A stretch of 64,000 nt of DNA from Bacteroidota bacterium (GTDB lineage Bacteria > Bacteroidota > Rhodothermia > Rhodothermales > JANQRZ01), in assembly GCA_038746285.1 (NCBI GenBank), contig JBCDKT010000015.1, positions 1 to 64,000 of the forward strand. Reading direction: 5' to 3'. Positions 42,085-50,205 of the stretch are shown in pieces. Positions within the stretch are counted from its first letter, which is position 1. Each line of letters begins with the position of its first letter. The notes under the pieces were generated by a model. The model did not search any database. It was not told the DNA's origin and was given only the letters and a program-made list of their open reading frames with translations. The translations under genes were made by a program, and so were the position numbers.

Positions 42085-42174
42085 TGTCATCCTGAACTTG
42101 GTTCCCTGCAGGGAGGCTTCGCGTTCAGGATCTCCAAGCCTCGTCTCAGATCCCGGATCGGGGTCCGGGATGAC
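42085..42174. repeat. Mosaic TGTCATCC...GGATGACA element, copy 2
   Basis: Perfect 8-base inverted ends (42085-42092, 42167-42174) frame a 90-bp element with an internal TCCCTGCAGGGA palindrome. Its right arm equals, inverted, the left arm of the element at 37951. It lies in the 318-bp spacer before argS, where no gene is seen. Confidence 0.85.
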
Positions 42175-42239
42175 AAAGTTAGGAAGCGTGGCAGTCTCAA
42201 CTTGCCAGAGGACTGAGTCCTTGTTTGTCCCGACGTCTC

Positions 42240-43982
42240 ATGACCGAGTATCTCACCCAGCTTGTCCGCGCGGCCCTGGCGGGTCTCCCGGACCTGCCCG
42301 ACGACTTCGACCCGGCGGCGTTCGAGGTCGAGTTCCAGACGCCCGCGCAGCCGGAGCACGGCGACCTCGCCACGAACGCCGCGATGCAGCTCGCCCGCCC
42401 GCTCCGCCGCGCCCCTCGGCAGATCGCCGAGGCGCTCGTTGCCGGTCTCGATCTCGACCCCGAGCGCGTGGCCGCCGTCGAGATCGCCGGGCCGGGGTTC
42501 ATCAACTTCCGCTTCGCCGACGCCTACCTCACGAGCGGCATCGCGGACCTCTTGCAGCAGGGCATCGATTACGGCCGCGCCGAGCCGACCGGGCAGACGG
42601 CGATTGTCGAGTACGTCTCGGCGAATCCGACCGGGCCGCTGACGGTCGGGCACGGGCGCAACGCCGTCCTCGGCGACACCGTCGCCAACCTCCTCGACTG
42701 GTCGGGCTACACGGTCACGCGGGAGTACTACTTCAACGACGCCGGCCGCCAGATGCGCGTCCTCGGCGAGAGCGTCCGCGCCCGCTACGAAGCGCTCGCC
42801 AATCCCGACACGCCGACCAAGACCCTCGACGACGGCACCCTCGTCCCGGAGCGGTTTCCCGATGACGGCTACCGGGGTGCCTACATCATCGACATCGCCC
42901 AGGACCTCGTGGACGAGCATGGCAACGGGCTGATGGAGGCCGTCCGCTCCGACGATACCGGCCCGTTCCAGCAGGCCGCGCAGACCGCCATCTTCGCCGA
43001 CATCGAGGCGACGCTGAAGCGGCTCGGGGTCGAGATGGACGAGCACTTCAACGAGCGCTCGCTCTACGACAACGACGCCGTCTGGGAGGCCGTGGCGAAC
43101 CTCCGCGAGCAGGACCTCGCCTACGACAAAGATGGAGCCATCTGGTTCAAGACGGGCGCGCTCGGCAAGACGGTGACGAACGAAGACGGCGAGGACCAGC
43201 CCGTCGACACCGTCCTCGTCAAGTCGTCCGGCGAGCCGACCTACCGGCTGCCCGACATCGCCTACCACCTCGACAAGCTCTCCCGTCCGGTAAACGGACG
43301 GCGCGGCTTCGACCGGGTCGTGGACATCTTCGGGGCCGACCACATCGCCACCTACCCCGACGTGCTCCGCGGCGTCGAGGCCCTCGGCGGCGACGCCTCC
43401 AAGATCGACGTCGTCGTCTACCAGTTCGTGACGCTCGTCCGCGGCGGGACGCCGGTCAAGATGAGCACGCGGAAGGCGACTTTCGTCACGCTCGACGACC
43501 TCATCGACGAGGTCGGGCCGGACGTGGTGCGGTTCTTCTTCCTCATGCTCAGCCCCGGCACGCACCTCAACTTCGACCTCGACCTGGCGAAGGAGGCGGG
43601 CGAGAAAAACCCGGTGTTCTACCTCCAGTACGCCCACGCCCGCATCCGCTCGATTGAGCGCAAGGCCGAGGAGACCGGCGTCGCGGTCACCGACACGCCG
43701 GACTGGAGCCTCCTCGCGCACGAGAGCGAGACGGCGCTGATGAAAGAGCTCCTCCGCCTGCCCGAGCGCATCGCGGACGCCGCCGCCCGCTACGAGCCGC
43801 ACCGCCTGGCGACCTACCTCCGCGACGTGGCGACCGCCTTCAACGCGTTCTACCGCGACTGCCACATCGTCGGCGAAGCGCCGGACCTCGCGGCGGCCCG
43901 CCTCGCCCTCGCGCGGGCAGCCCGGATCACGCTCGCGGGCGGCCTCGACGTGCTCGGCATCACCGCACCGGAGCAGATGTGA
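42240..43982 (+). CDS. argS: Arginyl-tRNA synthetase
   Basis: A 580-residue class I synthetase that charges tRNA-Arg. The N-terminal Add-1 domain (residues 1-95) ends in GPGFINFRF; the HIGH-type motif is SANPTGPLTVGHGRNAV near 126; the KMSK-equivalent is PVKMSTRKA near 410; the C-terminal DALR anticodon-binding region contains LQYAHARIRSIERKA. ATG 42240 gives the family start (MTEYLTQLVRAAL). The stop overlaps the next ATG by one base (TGATG), so the following gene is translationally coupled. Confidence 0.96.
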   Translation: MTEYLTQLVRAALAGLPDLPDDFDPAAFEVEFQTPAQPEHGDLATNAAMQLARPLRRAPRQIAEALVAGLDLDPERVAAVEIAGPGFINFRFADAYLTSGIADLLQQGIDYGRAEPTGQTAIVEYVSANPTGPLTVGHGRNAVLGDTVANLLDWSGYTVTREYYFNDAGRQMRVLGESVRARYEALANPDTPTKTLDDGTLVPERFPDDGYRGAYIIDIAQDLVDEHGNGLMEAVRSDDTGPFQQAAQTAIFADIEATLKRLGVEMDEHFNERSLYDNDAVWEAVANLREQDLAYDKDGAIWFKTGALGKTVTNEDGEDQPVDTVLVKSSGEPTYRLPDIAYHLDKLSRPVNGRRGFDRVVDIFGADHIATYPDVLRGVEALGGDASKIDVVVYQFVTLVRGGTPVKMSTRKATFVTLDDLIDEVGPDVVRFFFLMLSPGTHLNFDLDLAKEAGEKNPVFYLQYAHARIRSIERKAEETGVAVTDTPDWSLLAHESETALMKELLRLPERIADAAARYEPHRLATYLRDVATAFNAFYRDCHIVGEAPDLAAARLALARAARITLAGGLDVLGITAPEQM

Positions 43983-44548
43983 TGACGCTCGCCTTCGACG
44001 GAACGCCTGGTGCCAAAGCCGCCGCGCTCGCGCTCGCGCCCGAAGCCGACCTGCTCGCCCTCACCCGTGGGGAGCGGGTGATCGATACCCTCGCGTCGGG
44101 CGAGGCCGAGCGCGGGATGGTCACCGTGGAAGACGGCATGGCGGGGAGCGACATCGGGGTGCTGGACGCGCTGCTGGAGACCGAGGCCGTCCGCATCGTC
44201 GGCGAGCGGTGGGAGCCGGCGGACGGTAGCGCGGCCCGCGCCTGGCTGATCGCCCCGGCGGGCACCGCGCCGGGCGGTCCGGCTACCAAGACGACGCTCG
44301 TCCTCACCCCGAAGACCGAGGTGCCGAACGCGCTCTTCCGCAGCCTGACCGCGTTCGTCGGCCGCCGGCTCGCAGTCTACAACGTGGTCTCGCGCCCGCG
44401 CCCCGGTCAGCCGGGCGCGTACCGCTACCTGGTCGACATCGAGGGCGACGCCGAGGCCGAGCCGCTGGCCTCCGCCCTCGTTGACCTCGGGGCGCTGAAC
44501 GACTCCGTGCGCGTCCTCGGGTCGTATCCGGGTCACACGCCAGCGTGA
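43982..44548 (+). CDS. Truncated prephenate-dehydratase-like/ACT-like protein
   Basis: A 188-residue protein whose first half resembles the start of prephenate dehydratase (LAFDGTPGAKAAALAL, then GEAERGMVTVEDGMAGS in place of VPVENS.AGS) and whose second half resembles its regulatory ACT domain (TKTTLVLTPKTEVPNALFRSL... then RYLVDIEGDA). Normal enzymes are about 280 residues. The second catalytic lobe is missing and the catalytic TRF motif appears as ARAWLI. Loss of catalysis and a possible ligand-sensing role are inferred. It is coupled to argS by a one-base overlap and runs into the next gene after four bases. Confidence 0.65.
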   Translation: MTLAFDGTPGAKAAALALAPEADLLALTRGERVIDTLASGEAERGMVTVEDGMAGSDIGVLDALLETEAVRIVGERWEPADGSAARAWLIAPAGTAPGGPATKTTLVLTPKTEVPNALFRSLTAFVGRRLAVYNVVSRPRPGQPGAYRYLVDIEGDAEAEPLASALVDLGALNDSVRVLGSYPGHTPA

Positions 44549-44552
44549 ACCG

Positions 44553-45476
44553 ATGCGCCGCCTGCCCATCCTCGTGCTGCTCGCCGCCTGCGCCGCCCAC
44601 GCGCAGCCGGCGGTGCCGGCCCTTACCGGGCGCGTCGTGGACCGCGCCGAGGTGCTCGACGCTGCCACCGAGCAGGCCCTCGCCGACCAGCTCGAAGCGC
44701 ACGAGGAGGCCACGAGCAACCAGGTCGTCGTGTTGACGATCCCGTCGCTGGAAGGCGAGTCGGTCGAGCGCCTGGCGGACGAGGTCTTCAACACCTGGGG
44801 CCTCGGGCAGGCCGACCTCGACAACGGCGTCCTCGTCCTCATCGCCCGCGACGACCGCGAAATGCGGATCGAGGTCGGCTACGGGCTGGAGGGCGACCTG
44901 ACCGACGCGCAGGCGGGCCGGATCATCCGCGGCGACTTCGTCCCGGCCTTCCGCAGCGGCGACTACGACGGCGGCACGCTCGCCGGGGTCACCTCCATCC
45001 TCGGCACGATTGAGGGTACCTACGAGCCGGCCGACGGCGGTGGAGGCAGCGAGGACATTCCCTGGTTCGTCCGCCTCATCTTCGGCTTTACGCACGTCCT
45101 GATCCCGGCGGGGATTGCGACGATGACGCTGTTCACGCCGGGGTGCGTGCGGTATTTCACCTTCCTGTTCTTCCTCGCCTTCATCGGGGTTGGCAGCATC
45201 TTCGTCTTCCCGATGCCCTACGGGTTCGCCGTAGGGCCGACGTTTCTGGTGCTCTGGCTCGCGGCGGACATCTATATGAGTCGGTCGCCGACGTGGCGGG
45301 CCAAGCGCGAGGAGGTTCGCGAGCGGACGAAGAAGGGCTTGAAGACGAAGGTGAGCATCGGCGGGCTGTCGTTCAGCGTCGGCGGCCGGTCGAGCAGTAG
45401 CGGGGGGGCGTCCGGCGGCGGGTTCAGCGGGGGCGGCGGCTCCTCCGGCGGGGGCGGCGCGTCGGGAAGCTGGTGA
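44553..45476 (+). CDS. TPM-domain exported membrane protein
   Basis: The 307-residue protein has a signal peptide (LLAACAAHAQ), a TPM domain (residues 25-150: GRVVDRAEVLD, SNQVVVLTIPSLEG, NGVLVLIARDDREMRIEVGYGLEGDLTDAQAGRII), three membrane segments (about 167-235), a basic cytosolic stretch (RAKREEVRERTKKGLKTK) and a Gly/Ser-rich tail ending GGGGASGSW. Relatives include YgcG-like proteins; plant TPM proteins act in photosystem repair. Bacterial function is unknown. Position: four bases after the preceding gene. Confidence 0.85.
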   Translation: MRRLPILVLLAACAAHAQPAVPALTGRVVDRAEVLDAATEQALADQLEAHEEATSNQVVVLTIPSLEGESVERLADEVFNTWGLGQADLDNGVLVLIARDDREMRIEVGYGLEGDLTDAQAGRIIRGDFVPAFRSGDYDGGTLAGVTSILGTIEGTYEPADGGGGSEDIPWFVRLIFGFTHVLIPAGIATMTLFTPGCVRYFTFLFFLAFIGVGSIFVFPMPYGFAVGPTFLVLWLAADIYMSRSPTWRAKREEVRERTKKGLKTKVSIGGLSFSVGGRSSSSGGASGGGFSGGGGSSGGGGASGSW

Positions 45477-45482
45477 GGGGAG

Positions 45483-45511
45483 GTGCGAGCGACGAGTGAC
45501 GAACGACGAAT
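45483..45511 (+). repeat. Half copy of the GACGAGTGACGA repeat
   Basis: GCGAGCGACGAGTGACGAAC then GACGAATG resembles the left arm at 12772-12806. The complementary right arm is missing here, between two convergent genes. Confidence 0.6.
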
Positions 45512-45522
45512 GAGCAGCAGGC

Positions 45523-45963
45523 TCAGTCGCAGCCGGTGACTTTGAGGCGGAGACCGTCGGGGTCGTGGAGGATCAGCGTGTCGTGCCGCTCGGTGTAGCC
45601 GACGGCCTGGGTGTTGAGCCGGGCGCGGAGGGCGTGCCAGGAGCGCTTCGGCAGCCGGAAGCTGAGCTGGCTGACCGACTCGCTCGTGCGCGCGGCGTCG
45701 CCCGGCGTCTCGACGAGTTCGATCATGTCGCGCCCCTCGGCGTCGATCAGCACGGCGCGGAGCCGGTCAATGTGGAGCGGGTGGCGCTCGACGGTCCGGA
45801 GCGAGAGACCGAGCGTGCCGGAGTAAAAGTCCAGGGCCTCCTCGAAGCGCGGCGTGATGACGCGGACCGGCCCGAGCCAGACGGTCGAGGACGGGTTGCG
45901 GATCGCCCGTTCGAGGATTCGCTCGGGGGAAGTGAGGGAAGACGTCGCGGGTACGTGGCCCAT
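45523..45963 (-). CDS. VOC-family (glyoxalase/dioxygenase-like) protein
   Basis: A 146-residue single-module vicinal-oxygen-chelate protein: VRVITPRFEEALDFYSGTLGLSLRT (residues 33-57), IELVETP in the centre and LILHDPDGLRLKVTGCD at the end. Possible metal ligands are the central Glu in IELVE and the residues in the DPDG strand, but a classic His at the first site is not obvious. Substrate unknown. It lies downstream of sufS on the same strand after a 141-base spacer, so membership in the suf transcript is uncertain. Confidence 0.8.
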   Translation of the reverse strand: MGHVPATSSLTSPERILERAIRNPSSTVWLGPVRVITPRFEEALDFYSGTLGLSLRTVERHPLHIDRLRAVLIDAEGRDMIELVETPGDAARTSESVSQLSFRLPKRSWHALRARLNTQAVGYTERHDTLILHDPDGLRLKVTGCD

Positions 45964-46104
45964 GAAGGCAAGGCGCAGGATGAAACAGGTCGATGGACCG
46001 GAGCGGGCAGAGTCTATGCCAGCCCAGACAGACCCTGTTCAGGCCAAGTCAGCGTAACGGGTCCAGGCCGGGACTATCCGCAGAAGCCCCGGAGTGCTGC
46101 CCCG

Positions 46105-47382
46105 TCAACCGGCTGAGACCGTGCGCCGCCGCGTGAGTGTCTCATGCGCGACCTGGAGCGCCTCGGCGAGCCGGTCGGCGTCGGCGAGGGGGTTATAGAC
46201 GTAGGCACTCGCCCTGAGCGAGGTCGCGGGGTAGGCACCGCCCCCGGCGAGGTGGGCGTGGAGCGGCATCGTGCAGTGGTGACCGGCGCGGCACATCACG
46301 CCCTGCGCGTCGAGGAGCACCGCGAGGTCATGCGGGTGGAGCCCCTCCAGCTGGAGCGCGACGATCCCGCCCTCGGCCTCGTGCTCGCCAGGCGGCCCGA
46401 TGAGGCGGACCCCCGGGATCGCTCGGATCTGGCGGGTCGCGTACCGTCCCCAGGCGCGCTCGTAGGCTGCCACGGCCGCCATCCCGGTCTCGTCTTCGTA
46501 GCTCAGGCTGGTGAGGTAGTCGCACGCCGCCGCAAAGCCGACGGCCCCGGCCGCGTGCGGCGTCCCCGCCTCGAAGCGCAGGTACCCGTCGAGGTAGTCC
46601 GAGCCCTCGACCGCGACCGTGCGGATCATCCCGCCCCCGGTCTGATAGACCGTCATCGCCTCCAACACCTCGGGCCGGGCCACGAGCGCGCCGATGCCGG
46701 TCGGGCCGAGCATTTTGTGGGCACCGAAGGTGAGCGCGTCGCAGTGGAGGTCGGCCAGGTCCACGGGCCGCGTCGGGACGCTCTGCGCGCCGTCGAGCAC
46801 CGTGAGGGCCCCGACCGACTGCGCGGCGGCGAAGACCTCGCGCACCGGGTTTTCGATACCCAGCACGTTCGAGACGTGGGTCATCGCCACGAGCTTCGTC
46901 GCTGGGCCGATGAGGTCGAGTGAGGCGTCGGCGTCAATCGTGCCGTCGGCCTGGAGCGGGAGGAAGCCCAGCGTGGCACCCGTCCGCTTCGCCAGTTCCT
47001 GCCACGGGAGGAAGTTCGAGTGGTGCTCTTGCGGCGAGAGCAGGATCTCGTCGCCCGGCCCGACCCGCTCCTCGCCCCACGACCGCGCCACGAGGTTCAG
47101 CCCCTCCGTCGTCCCCCGCGTAAAGACGACCGACTCCGCGCTCGCGCCGACGAACGCACCGACCGTCCGCCGCGCCTGTTCGTAGAGATCCGTCGCCCTC
47201 GCGCTCAGCTCGTAGACGCCCCGGTGGACAGGGGCGTTCTCGAAGGCGTAGAACCGGGCGATCCGGTCCACGACCGCCTTCGGCTTGAGCGAGGTCGCCG
47301 CCGAGTCGAGGTAGCACGGGCGCTCGCCCTCGGGCACATCGAGGAGCGGGACCTCAGAAGGTGAAAGCGGGAGGCTTGGCAT
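46105..47382 (-). CDS. sufS: Cysteine desulfurase SufS
   Basis: A 425-residue PLP enzyme that takes sulfur from cysteine for Fe-S cluster assembly. It has the PLP-binding Lys223 (TFGAHKMLGPTG), the His in QEHHSN (119-122), LDGAQS (Asp197 contact), and the active Cys370 in RAGHHCTMP, matching group II desulfurases. No SufE or SufU partner gene is seen in the window. It is the distal gene of the sufB-C-D-DUF59-S run, 84 bases after the DUF59 gene, with a GGATTGA hairpin filling the spacer. Confidence 0.95.
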   Translation of the reverse strand: MPSLPLSPSEVPLLDVPEGERPCYLDSAATSLKPKAVVDRIARFYAFENAPVHRGVYELSARATDLYEQARRTVGAFVGASAESVVFTRGTTEGLNLVARSWGEERVGPGDEILLSPQEHHSNFLPWQELAKRTGATLGFLPLQADGTIDADASLDLIGPATKLVAMTHVSNVLGIENPVREVFAAAQSVGALTVLDGAQSVPTRPVDLADLHCDALTFGAHKMLGPTGIGALVARPEVLEAMTVYQTGGGMIRTVAVEGSDYLDGYLRFEAGTPHAAGAVGFAAACDYLTSLSYEDETGMAAVAAYERAWGRYATRQIRAIPGVRLIGPPGEHEAEGGIVALQLEGLHPHDLAVLLDAQGVMCRAGHHCTMPLHAHLAGGGAYPATSLRASAYVYNPLADADRLAEALQVAHETLTRRRTVSAG

Positions 47383-47468
47383 CGGAGGATTGAATGATTG
47401 GAGGATCGGAAGAGCGAGGAGTACCGGCGATCACTCCCTCAATCCTCCGGTCCCTCATCCCCTCAATT
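47383..47468. repeat. GGATTGA-type quasi-palindrome, DUF59-sufS junction
   Basis: Left arm (GGAGGATTGAATGATTGGAG) and right arm (CTCCCTCAATCCTCCGGTCC) pair imperfectly around about 20 bases. It starts directly at the sufS initiation codon and reaches the stop of the upstream gene. Confidence 0.75.
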
Positions 47469-47820
47469 ACATGAACCCTAGCGTCATCTTCGCCTCGGGG
47501 GTCATGTAGTCCGGGTGGTAGGGCGGGGCGAAGGTGATGTCCACCTTGCAGCCGCGCACCTCGGGGATGTGGGAGACCTTCTCCTGCACCTCGGCGGGCA
47601 TACTCTCGGCGGCGGGGCAGTTCGGGGCCGTAAGCGTCATCTTGATGTAGACCTCGTTGCTGTCGTCCACGTCGATGAGGTAGATCAGCCCGAGGTCCCA
47701 GATCGGCACCGGAATTTCGGGGTCGTAGATGCCCTTGAGCACCTCCACGACCTGCGCCCCGATGGGGCCGAAGTCCTGCTCGCGGTCGAGCGGCGAGTCG
47801 AGCGGTTCGAAAGGATCCAT
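47467..47820 (-). CDS. DUF59/MIP18-family SUF accessory protein (SufT/PaaD-like)
   Basis: A 117-residue protein with the family motifs IYDPEIPVPIWDLGLIY (residues 31-47) and MTLTAPNCPAAESMP, whose cysteine is conserved in Fe-S maturation factors, then VDITFAPPYHPDYMTPEA. Relatives help deliver clusters to target proteins. Placement between sufD and sufS supports that role. Hairpin repeats occupy both flanking spacers. Confidence 0.9.
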   Translation of the reverse strand: MDPFEPLDSPLDREQDFGPIGAQVVEVLKGIYDPEIPVPIWDLGLIYLIDVDDSNEVYIKMTLTAPNCPAAESMPAEVQEKVSHIPEVRGCKVDITFAPPYHPDYMTPEAKMTLGFM

Positions 47821-47823
47821 TGT

Positions 47824-47908
47824 ATCGGGGGATTGAATGACCGGGGGATGGGAGAGTGGGACGGACCAGGGACCGATCCCTCAATTCTCCAATCCCTCAA
47901 TCCCTCAA
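47824..47908. repeat. GGATTGA-type quasi-palindrome, sufD-DUF59 junction
   Basis: Left arm (CGGGGGATTGAATGACCGGG) and right arm (GATCCCTCAATTCTCCAATC, CCTCAATCCCTCAAC). The sufD stop (47897-47899) and its last codons (LLRD) are part of the right arm. Confidence 0.78.
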
Positions 47909-49258
47909 CAGTTGTGCGTTGAGGCGGACCTCGATGAGGTCGTCGAGGTAGGTGCGGAGCGCCTCGTGCGGGAGCTCGGTGACGATGTCGTGCGCGAAGG
48001 CGTAGAGCAGGAGGGACTTCGCCTGCTGCTCGCTCAGGCCCCGGCTGCGGAGGTAGAAGACGTGCTCCGGCTCCACCTCGCCGGTCGTCGAGCCGTGCGA
48101 GCACTTCACGTCGTCGGCGTAGATCTCGAGCTCGGGCTTCGAGTGGTGGCTCGCGCTGTCGCTCAGCACCACGCCCTGGCTGGACTGGTAGGCGTTCGTC
48201 TGCTGCGCATCGCGCCGGACGAAGACCTTGCCGTTGAAGACGCCCGTCGAGCGGTCGTCGACGATCCCGCGGTAGAGTTCGTTCGAGAAGCAGTTCGGCT
48301 TGGCGTGGTCGACGAGCGTGTGGTTGTCGACGTGCTGCTGGCCGTCGAGGATGTAGAGGCCGTAGAGGTGGGTCTCGCAGTGCTCGCCGTTGGGAACGGC
48401 GTTGATGTTGTTGCGCACGAGCGCGCCGCCGAGCGTATAGGTGTGCGCGGCGAAGTAGCTCTTCTCCTCCTGGTAGACCTGGAGCGTGTTGACCTGCGAG
48501 GCGTCCGCGCCCTCGGTCTGGAGCTGGAGCACGCTCGCGCGCGCCTCGCGCTCGACGACGATCTCCGAGACCCGGTTGCCGAACGTCTTGGCCCCGCCCG
48601 CCGAGTGGTAGGTCTCGACGACGAGCGCCTCGCAGTTCTCGCCGAACAGGTAGAGGTTGCGCGTCTGCACGAACGCGTCGCGGTCGGCGTCGGTGACGTG
48701 GATAATCTGGACCGGCCGCTCGACCGTCACGCCGCGCTCGACCTGGAGGAAGACGCCGTCGAGTTCGAACGAGGTGTTGAGCGCGATGAAAGCGTCCTCC
48801 TCGGCGTTCGCGTACTGCCCGAAGGCGCGCTGCACGGCCTGCGCATGCACGCTCTCGCCCGCCTCGCGGAGGCTGCCGACCGTCACGCCGTCCGGCAACG
48901 CGCCGAGGTCGGAGAGCCCGAGGTCCACGACGCCGTTGACGACGACGAGCGTGCTCGCGTCGAGGCCTTCGATGCGGAGGTCGGCTACGTCTTCGGCGCT
49001 GACCGCTGCGGCGTCCGGGTCGAGGAGCGCGTAGTCGTGCCGGAGCGCCCGCTCGATGTTGGTGTACTTCCAGGCCTCGTCCTTGCGGCCCGGAATGCCC
49101 AGGGCGTCGAACGCCGCGCGGGCACGCTCGCGGAGGTCGCGGAAGGCTTCGGGGTGGCCGTTGGTGTGCAGCGCCGCGTGCTCGTGCGCCGCAGCGATGC
49201 GCTCGGTGAAGGTGAAGTCTTTTTCCAAAGTGGGAGTGGGTTCCAGCGTGTCGATCAT
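47897..49258 (-). CDS. sufD: Fe-S cluster assembly protein SufD
   Basis: A 453-residue partner of SufB in the SufBC2D scaffold on which clusters are built. The N-terminal helical part contains GIPGRKDEAWKYTN, typical for SufD; the beta-helix core (about 150-360) and the C-terminal GSTTGEVEPEHVFYLRSRGLSEQQAKSLLLYAFA follow, including the conserved His/Glu region. Full length. The tail ends in repeat-encoded residues. A GTAGGGGC palindrome lies between it and sufC. Confidence 0.95.
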   Translation of the reverse strand: MIDTLEPTPTLEKDFTFTERIAAAHEHAALHTNGHPEAFRDLRERARAAFDALGIPGRKDEAWKYTNIERALRHDYALLDPDAAAVSAEDVADLRIEGLDASTLVVVNGVVDLGLSDLGALPDGVTVGSLREAGESVHAQAVQRAFGQYANAEEDAFIALNTSFELDGVFLQVERGVTVERPVQIIHVTDADRDAFVQTRNLYLFGENCEALVVETYHSAGGAKTFGNRVSEIVVEREARASVLQLQTEGADASQVNTLQVYQEEKSYFAAHTYTLGGALVRNNINAVPNGEHCETHLYGLYILDGQQHVDNHTLVDHAKPNCFSNELYRGIVDDRSTGVFNGKVFVRRDAQQTNAYQSSQGVVLSDSASHHSKPELEIYADDVKCSHGSTTGEVEPEHVFYLRSRGLSEQQAKSLLLYAFAHDIVTELPHEALRTYLDDLIEVRLNAQLLRD

Positions 49259-49285
49259 GGCGGGTGCGGCGGTCGGTCGTTCGCG

Positions 49286-49314
49286 GTAGGGGCAGATTTC
49301 AAACCTGCCCGTAC
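49286..49314. repeat. GTAGGGGC-type palindrome, sufC-sufD junction
   Basis: GTAGGGGCAGATTTCAAACC then TGCCCGTAC: stem GGGGCAG/CTGCCC with conserved GTA ends; the right end reads GCCCGTAC instead of GCCCCTAC, as at 50129. Confidence 0.8.
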
Positions 49315-49322
49315 GAAATTAT

Positions 49323-50088
49323 TTACGCGGCGACGGCGTCCTCGGCGTGCTCGCGGATCCAGTCGTAGCCCTTGGCCTCGAGCTCCTGAGCCAGCTCCTT
49401 GCCGCCGGACTTCACGATGCGGCCGTTCATCAGGATGTGGACCACGTCGGGCACGATGTAGTTCAGGAGGCGCTGGTAGTGGGTGATGAGCACGAACGCC
49501 CGGTCCTCGCCGCGGAGCTTGTTCACGCCCTCGCTCACGATCTTGAGCGCGTCGATGTCGAGGCCGGAGTCGGTCTCGTCGAGGATGGCGAGCTTCGGGT
49601 CGAGCATGGCCATCTGGAAGATCTCGGCGCGCTTCTTCTCGCCGCCCGAGAACCCCTCGTTGACCGAGCGCTGCATGAGCCGGTGGTCGAGGTTGACGAA
49701 GTCGGCCTTCTCGCGCATGAGCTTCATGAAGGCGGCGACGTTCATCTCCTCCTCGCCCCGGTGCTCGCGCATCGCGCCCACGGCCGTGCGGAGGAACTGC
49801 ATCGTGCTCACGCCGGGGAGCTCGACCGGGTACTGGAAGGCGAGGAAGACGCCGTCGCGGGCGCGCTCCTCGGGGGTCCATCTCCAGGAGGTCCTGCCCG
49901 TTGTAGGTCACCGAGCCGTCGGTGATCTCGTACTCGTCGCGCCCGGCGAGGACATTGGCGAGCGTGGACTTGCCGGAGCCGTTCGGCCCCATGATGGCGT
50001 GGACCTCGCCGGGGTTGACCGTCAGGGTCAGGCCCTTGAGGATTTCGTTGTCCTCAATCGAGGCATGCAGGTTCGTGATCTCGAGCAT
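49323..50088 (-). CDS. sufC: Fe-S assembly ATPase SufC, reading frame split by a +1 frameshift
   Basis: SufC is the ABC-type ATPase of the SufBCD scaffold. From ATG 50088 the frame gives Walker [10 protein letters not shown] and reaches [10 protein letters not shown], then shifts at a run of five G (49872-49876 on the plus strand). Removing one base restores [20 protein letters not shown] and joins the frame of [31 protein letters not shown] and [11 protein letters not shown] to a normal C terminus, about 254 residues in total. Because the rest is intact and the operon is essential in most relatives, a sequencing error is the simplest cause; a real mutation or programmed frameshift is possible. 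Confidence 0.9.
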
Positions 50089-50128
50089 GGCGGTTGGGAT
50101 TCAGAGACGGAGTTAAAGGCGATTGATC

Positions 50129-50158
50129 GTAGGGGCGACCCCATGTGGTCGCCCGTAC
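50129..50158. repeat. GTAGGGGC-type palindrome, sufB-sufC junction
   Basis: GTAGGGGCGACCCCATGTGG then TCGCCCGTAC: inner arms GGGCGACC/GGTCGCCC pair perfectly. It lies in the 117-base spacer, which holds nothing else recognisable. Confidence 0.82.
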
Positions 50159-50205
50159 GGTGGGGCTGGCCGCACGTTGGACCAAGCGGCGACATCGCTG
50201 CGGGG

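Noticed and set aside
47354-47884. Longer minus-strand frame spanning the DUF59 gene
   Set aside because: It is in another frame and runs through two repeat hairpins; the DUF59 motifs are in the 47467-47820 frame.
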